Shown piece after piece: positions 61,060 through 64,000 of a DNA stretch of 64,000 bases; position 1 is the first letter of the stretch; the number at the start of each line of letters is the position of its first letter. Below the pieces are notes generated by a model that worked only from the letters and a program-made list of their open reading frames with translations, did no database searches and had not been told where the DNA came from. The DNA is from an uncultured Lachnospiraceae bacterium. GTDB taxonomy: Bacteria > Bacillota > Clostridia > Lachnospirales > Lachnospiraceae. Location of the stretch: NCBI GenBank assembly GCA_910587305.1, contig CAJUKV010000009.1:31235-95234 (forward strand). The letters run 5' to 3'. A program made the position numbers and the translations under genes.

Positions 61060-62103
61060 ATGACAGATACGAATTTGTCACAGGCAGTTGAAGCAACAAA
61101 TGACGCAAGCTCTTATGATACAAACGTTAAGTTCCTGCTTGCAGATAAACAAATATTGGCGCGGATTTTAAAATTTGCCGTTCAGGAATTTAAGGAGATG
61201 GATGTTAACGATATTATGGCCAGTATTGGTGATGATATTGCTATAGGCTCGAAGCCATTAGACGCCGGGCTGTCAAATCTGGGACGTGTACATACCTCCA
61301 ATACGGAGGATAATATACCCGGAGAAGGGACAATTTTCTTTGATATCCGTTTTTCAGCATATCATAAGAAAATGGAAATGAAATTCCTGATCAATATTGA
61401 AGCGCAAAAATCATCGGATCCCGGCAAGCTGGGATACCATTTAGAGAACAGAATCCTGTTTTATCTGGCAAGAATGATCTCAGCGCAGAAGCAGACGGAA
61501 TTTTATCACAGTGAATATGACCAGCTGAAAAAAGTACGGAGTATTTGGATTTGTATGGATAACAGCAAAGATGGCGATTCTATTGAGGAAATCAGCCTTG
61601 AAAGAAATACTGTCTTTGGGAACAAGGCCGGAACGAGTTCCAACCCCCGGCTTACCAATAAAGATAATTCCTATGGGATGGATTTGATAAAAGGTATTAT
61701 TATCAATATAAGAAGCGGGAAAAATAAAAAGGATTCACAGAACACGCTGATTTCCATGCTGGAAAAGCTGCTCTCCGAAGCAGATGCGGATGAAAAAAAG
61801 CATATACTCGAAGAGAAATACGGAATGATCATGACAGCAGAACTGGAAGGGAGGATACAGACTATGTGTAATCTGTCAGAAAATATTATGGCCATGGGCA
61901 TTGCGGAGGGAATTGAAAAAGGGATTGAAAAGGGGATCAAAAAAGGCATTGTAGAAGGGATTGAAAAAGGGATTGTAGAAGGCCAAAAAAAGGAACGGAT
62001 TAATGCAATTCAAAGGATGATAAAAGCCGGTGCGGCCAGGGAACAGATTGTTTTATTCGGCTATACTGAGGAAGAACTTGCGGAAGCGGAAAATATAACG
62101 TAG
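61060..62103 (+). CDS. Rpn/PD-(D/E)XK nuclease family protein
   Basis: 347 aa. TIFFDIRFSA and FLINIEAQKS give the Asp and Glu-x-Gln of a PD-(D/E)XK core, with NRILFYLARMISAQ and IWICMD as family marks; this is the recombination-promoting nuclease/putative transposase group. The C-terminal third has a tail of short repeats (GIEKGIEKGIKKGIVEG, around 61905-61985, 12-bp DNA units) and ends AREQIVLFGYTEEELAEAE. AAGGAAGG lies 7 nt before ATG 61060; the frame upstream has no ribosome site. Its repeats may change number. Confidence 0.82.
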   Translation: MTDTNLSQAVEATNDASSYDTNVKFLLADKQILARILKFAVQEFKEMDVNDIMASIGDDIAIGSKPLDAGLSNLGRVHTSNTEDNIPGEGTIFFDIRFSAYHKKMEMKFLINIEAQKSSDPGKLGYHLENRILFYLARMISAQKQTEFYHSEYDQLKKVRSIWICMDNSKDGDSIEEISLERNTVFGNKAGTSSNPRLTNKDNSYGMDLIKGIIINIRSGKNKKDSQNTLISMLEKLLSEADADEKKHILEEKYGMIMTAELEGRIQTMCNLSENIMAMGIAEGIEKGIEKGIKKGIVEGIEKGIVEGQKKERINAIQRMIKAGAAREQIVLFGYTEEELAEAENIT

Positions 62104-62143
62104 CAAATACCAACCATACTCATAATTAAGGAAGGACTTTATC

Positions 62144-63313
62144 ATGAACACAAACGAAAAAGCTTTGCTTCTCCATGAAAAATGGAACGGTAAACTGGAA
62201 ATTTCTTCTAAATCTCACGTGAAATCCAGGGAAGATTTATCTCTTGCCTACACTCCCGGCGTTGCGGAGCCCTGCAAGGTCATTGCTGCGGACAGGGAAG
62301 CCGCTTACAAATATACCATGAAAGCCAACACCGTTGCGGTAATCTCCGACGGCAGCGCCGTTCTCGGCCTTGGAAATATCGGCCCCTACGCCGCCATGCC
62401 CGTTATGGAAGGGAAGGCCGTTCTTTTTAAGGAATTTGGGGGCGTCAACGCGGTACCCATCTGTCTTGACACCCAGGATACGGAAGAGCTTATCCGCACC
62501 ATCACTTATCTTGCCCCGGGCTTCGGCGGCATCAACTTAGAAGATATCAGCGCTCCCCGCTGTTTTGAGATCGAAGAGCGTCTTAAGGAACTTCTGGATA
62601 TTCCGGTTTTCCATGACGACCAGCACGGAACCGCAATCGTAGTCCTTGCCGGCGTCATCAACGCCCTTAAGGTAGTAAAGAAGCAAAAAGAAGATTGTAA
62701 GGTTGTGGTAAACGGCGCCGGAAGCGCCGGTGTGGCTATCACAAAGCTGCTTTTGACCTATGGTTTTCCCAATGTTATTATGTGCGATAAAGTAGGGATT
62801 CTTTCAAAAAATACGGAAGGTCTTAACTGGATGCAGAAAAAAATGACCGAGGTTACAAATCTTGGAAATGAAACCGGCACCCTCGCAGACGCCCTGAAAG
62901 GCGCGGATATTTTTGTGGGCGTCTCCGCCCCTGATATTGTCACGCCTTTAATGGTCTCTTCCATGAACCATGACGCCATCCTTTTTGCCATGGCAAATCC
63001 CGTGCCCGAAATCATGCCCGATGCTGCGAAAGCCGCCGGCGCGCGGGTGGTTGGTACGGGCAGAAGCGATTTTCCCAATCAGGTCAACAATGTGGTTGCT
63101 TTTCCCGGTATTTTTAAGGGAGCCCTTGAAGGGCGCGCCACGCAAATTACGGAGGAGATGAAGCTGGCCGCCGCGAAAGCCATTGCCTCCCTTGTTCCCG
63201 ATGAGGAATTAAATGAGGATAATATCATGCCGGAGGCTTTTAACCCTAAGGTTGCGGAGCTTGTGGCGGAGGCTGTAAAAGCGCATATTCAGCCGACAAT
63301 GTCATTAAGCTAA
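62144..63313 (+). CDS. NAD-dependent malic enzyme
   Basis: 389 aa, the short bacterial form: SLAYTPGVAEPCK (catalytic Tyr region), the metal site ISAPRCFEIEERL and FHDDQHGTAIVVLAG, and the cofactor loop VVNGAGSAGVAITKLL. Converts malate to pyruvate and CO2. AAGGAAGGA lies 9 nt before the ATG. The stop codon is inside a hairpin. The N-terminal KSREDLSLAYTPG is typical of Firmicutes. Confidence 0.93.
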   Translation: MNTNEKALLLHEKWNGKLEISSKSHVKSREDLSLAYTPGVAEPCKVIAADREAAYKYTMKANTVAVISDGSAVLGLGNIGPYAAMPVMEGKAVLFKEFGGVNAVPICLDTQDTEELIRTITYLAPGFGGINLEDISAPRCFEIEERLKELLDIPVFHDDQHGTAIVVLAGVINALKVVKKQKEDCKVVVNGAGSAGVAITKLLLTYGFPNVIMCDKVGILSKNTEGLNWMQKKMTEVTNLGNETGTLADALKGADIFVGVSAPDIVTPLMVSSMNHDAILFAMANPVPEIMPDAAKAAGARVVGTGRSDFPNQVNNVVAFPGIFKGALEGRATQITEEMKLAAAKAIASLVPDEELNEDNIMPEAFNPKVAELVAEAVKAHIQPTMSLS

Positions 63314-63346
63314 CGGCTGGTTTTGGCGCTAAACTTAATGACATTG
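63297..63346 (+). terminator. Hairpin overlapping the malic enzyme stop codon
   Basis: CAATGTCATTAAG (63297-63309) pairs perfectly with CTTAATGACATTG (63334-63346); there is no T-run. The right arm with its flank (63325-63350) is the reverse complement of 5382-5407. Confidence 0.55.
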
Positions 63347-63408
63347 ATTCAGCCGAAGCGTTCTTAATCCTGCTGATTCACGGATTACTTTTGAAAGGAT
63401 AACTTCCC

Positions 63409-63924
63409 ATGCCAGATGTCTTGCCTTTTTACAAATTAATTATCTTATATATGCTTTCGCGGGTGGACTTTTCCCTGACCAAAATCCAAATCAGCGATTT
63501 TATGATGGAAAAGGAATATACCAACAACTTTTTCTCCCTGCAGCAGGCCATCAACGAGCTCATCGACGCGGGGCTTATAGATGGTCAGAGCATCCGCAAT
63601 CATACCCATCTGACTATTACGGAAAAAGGAAAGGAAACCCTCTCCTTTTTCGGTAACCGCATTGACCGTGCCATCAAAACGGATATTGACAATTATTTAA
63701 GGGAAAATGGGCTGAAACTGCGCAACGAAGTGTCTGTTTTATCAGATTATATAAAGGCTTCTACCGGCGAGTACGAAGCTCATCTGGTTGCAAAAGACAA
63801 GGGCGTTAATCTGGTTGACATAACGTTATCCGTGCCCATGGAGGAAACCGCCATTTCCATCTGTGATAAATGGCAGGAAAAAAATCAGGAGATCTATCAA
63901 TATCTTGTGAGTCAGCTTTTCTAA
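63409..63924 (+). CDS. DUF4364 protein, putative winged-helix regulator
   Basis: 171 aa. LPFYKLIILYMLSRVDFSLT, FSLQQAINELIDAGLIDGQS and HLTITEKGKETLSFF form a winged-helix N-terminal half; the C-terminal part (AHLVAKDKGVNLVDITLSVP, AISICDKWQEK) is characteristic of the DUF4364 family of Clostridia. AAAGGA lies 10 nt before the ATG. It is 95 bp after the malic enzyme gene; the target is unknown. Confidence 0.85.
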   Translation: MPDVLPFYKLIILYMLSRVDFSLTKIQISDFMMEKEYTNNFFSLQQAINELIDAGLIDGQSIRNHTHLTITEKGKETLSFFGNRIDRAIKTDIDNYLRENGLKLRNEVSVLSDYIKASTGEYEAHLVAKDKGVNLVDITLSVPMEETAISICDKWQEKNQEIYQYLVSQLF

Positions 63925-63945
63925 GAGCATTCAATACATTTTTAA

Positions 63946-64000
63946 AAGTCGCCCCCACCCGTAAAACGGGTGGCTCGGGACGCGGGCTATAAGCCCGCAC
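63946..64000. other. Paired palindromes at the window end
   Basis: CCACCCGT (63955-63962) pairs with ACGGGTGG (63966-63973) with a 3-nt loop, and GCGGGCT (63982-63988) pairs with AGCCCGC (63992-63998). Small subterminal hairpins of this sort occur at ends of IS200/IS605-type elements, but the element itself would lie beyond the window. Confidence 0.35.

Noticed and set aside
63946..64000. Calling an IS200/IS605 element at the window end
   Set aside because: Only two small hairpins are visible and no transposase; the evidence is not enough for an element call.
1..64000. tRNA or rRNA genes
   Set aside because: No cloverleaf with TTCGA-type T-loop and matching acceptor stem, and no rRNA-like stretch, was recognised by eye on either strand.

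Overview
This window looks like a chromosomal segment of a low-to-mid GC Clostridia, most likely a Lachnospiraceae gut bacterium. The pointers are the gene families (a DUF4364 protein, DegV, a DUF4180 protein, a YesM/YesN-type two-component system with LplB/LplC/LplA-like sugar transport), strong AGGAGG-type ribosome sites, and many short structured intergenic repeats. Species cannot be fixed from the sequence alone.

Region 1 (1-18.2 kb, all minus strand) is an L-rhamnose and rhamnoside utilisation locus. It holds a 1,2-propanediol/lactaldehyde oxidoreductase (fucO, cut by the window edge), rhamnulose-1-phosphate aldolase (rhaD), a sugar isomerase of the arabinose/fucose isomerase type in place of RhaA, rhamnulokinase (rhaB), two GH78-type alpha-L-rhamnosidases without signal peptides, a response regulator and sensor kinase pair, two ABC permeases and a lipoprotein substrate-binding protein. 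The logic is import of rhamnosyl-oligosaccharides, hydrolysis in the cytoplasm, and degradation to dihydroxyacetone phosphate and lactaldehyde. Pairs of TTTTGTG-like half-sites 21 bp apart occur upstream of the binding-protein gene and of the second rhamnosidase and are candidate regulator sites.

Region 2 (18.3-26.5 kb) is an accessory, partly decayed zone: a DUF4180 protein, a GmrSD-like (DUF262 + DUF1524) putative restriction nuclease, remnants of a second rhamnose locus (fragments of rhaB, the rhaB upstream region and GH78), two convergent glycosyltransferases, a pRiA4b ORF-3-like zinc-ribbon protein and several small ORFs.

Region 3 (26.6-58.0 kb) is a run of 26 minus-strand genes and is the most interesting part. 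One half is a surface-glycan assembly and export set: five glycosyltransferases including a GlfT2-like one, a polyprenyl-phosphate sugar synthase with a GT-C-type membrane protein, and a TagGH-like ABC exporter. The other half is a carrier-protein acyl factory: malonyl transacylase, acyl-CoA carboxyltransferase, KAS III, ketoreductase, three acyl/peptidyl carrier proteins, a stand-alone amino-acid-type adenylation enzyme, an acyl-AMP ligase fused to a nitroreductase, three GNAT-like proteins, a DltB-like MBOAT, and two membrane-anchored SGNH-ILEI-ricin proteins. A glycyl radical enzyme and its activase sit between them. I infer a system that builds an unusual acyl or aminoacyl group and puts it on an exported glycan. 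Three runs of 8-9 G lie inside three of its genes; one run puts a GNAT gene out of frame, which suggests phase variation.

Region 4 (58.2-64 kb) returns to ordinary genes: a small secreted protein divergent from an XRE regulator with palindromic operator candidates, DegV, an Rpn-like PD-(D/E)XK nuclease, malic enzyme and a DUF4364 protein. Four families of dispersed structured repeats (called A-D here) are spread over the window, several of them abutting ribosome binding sites.
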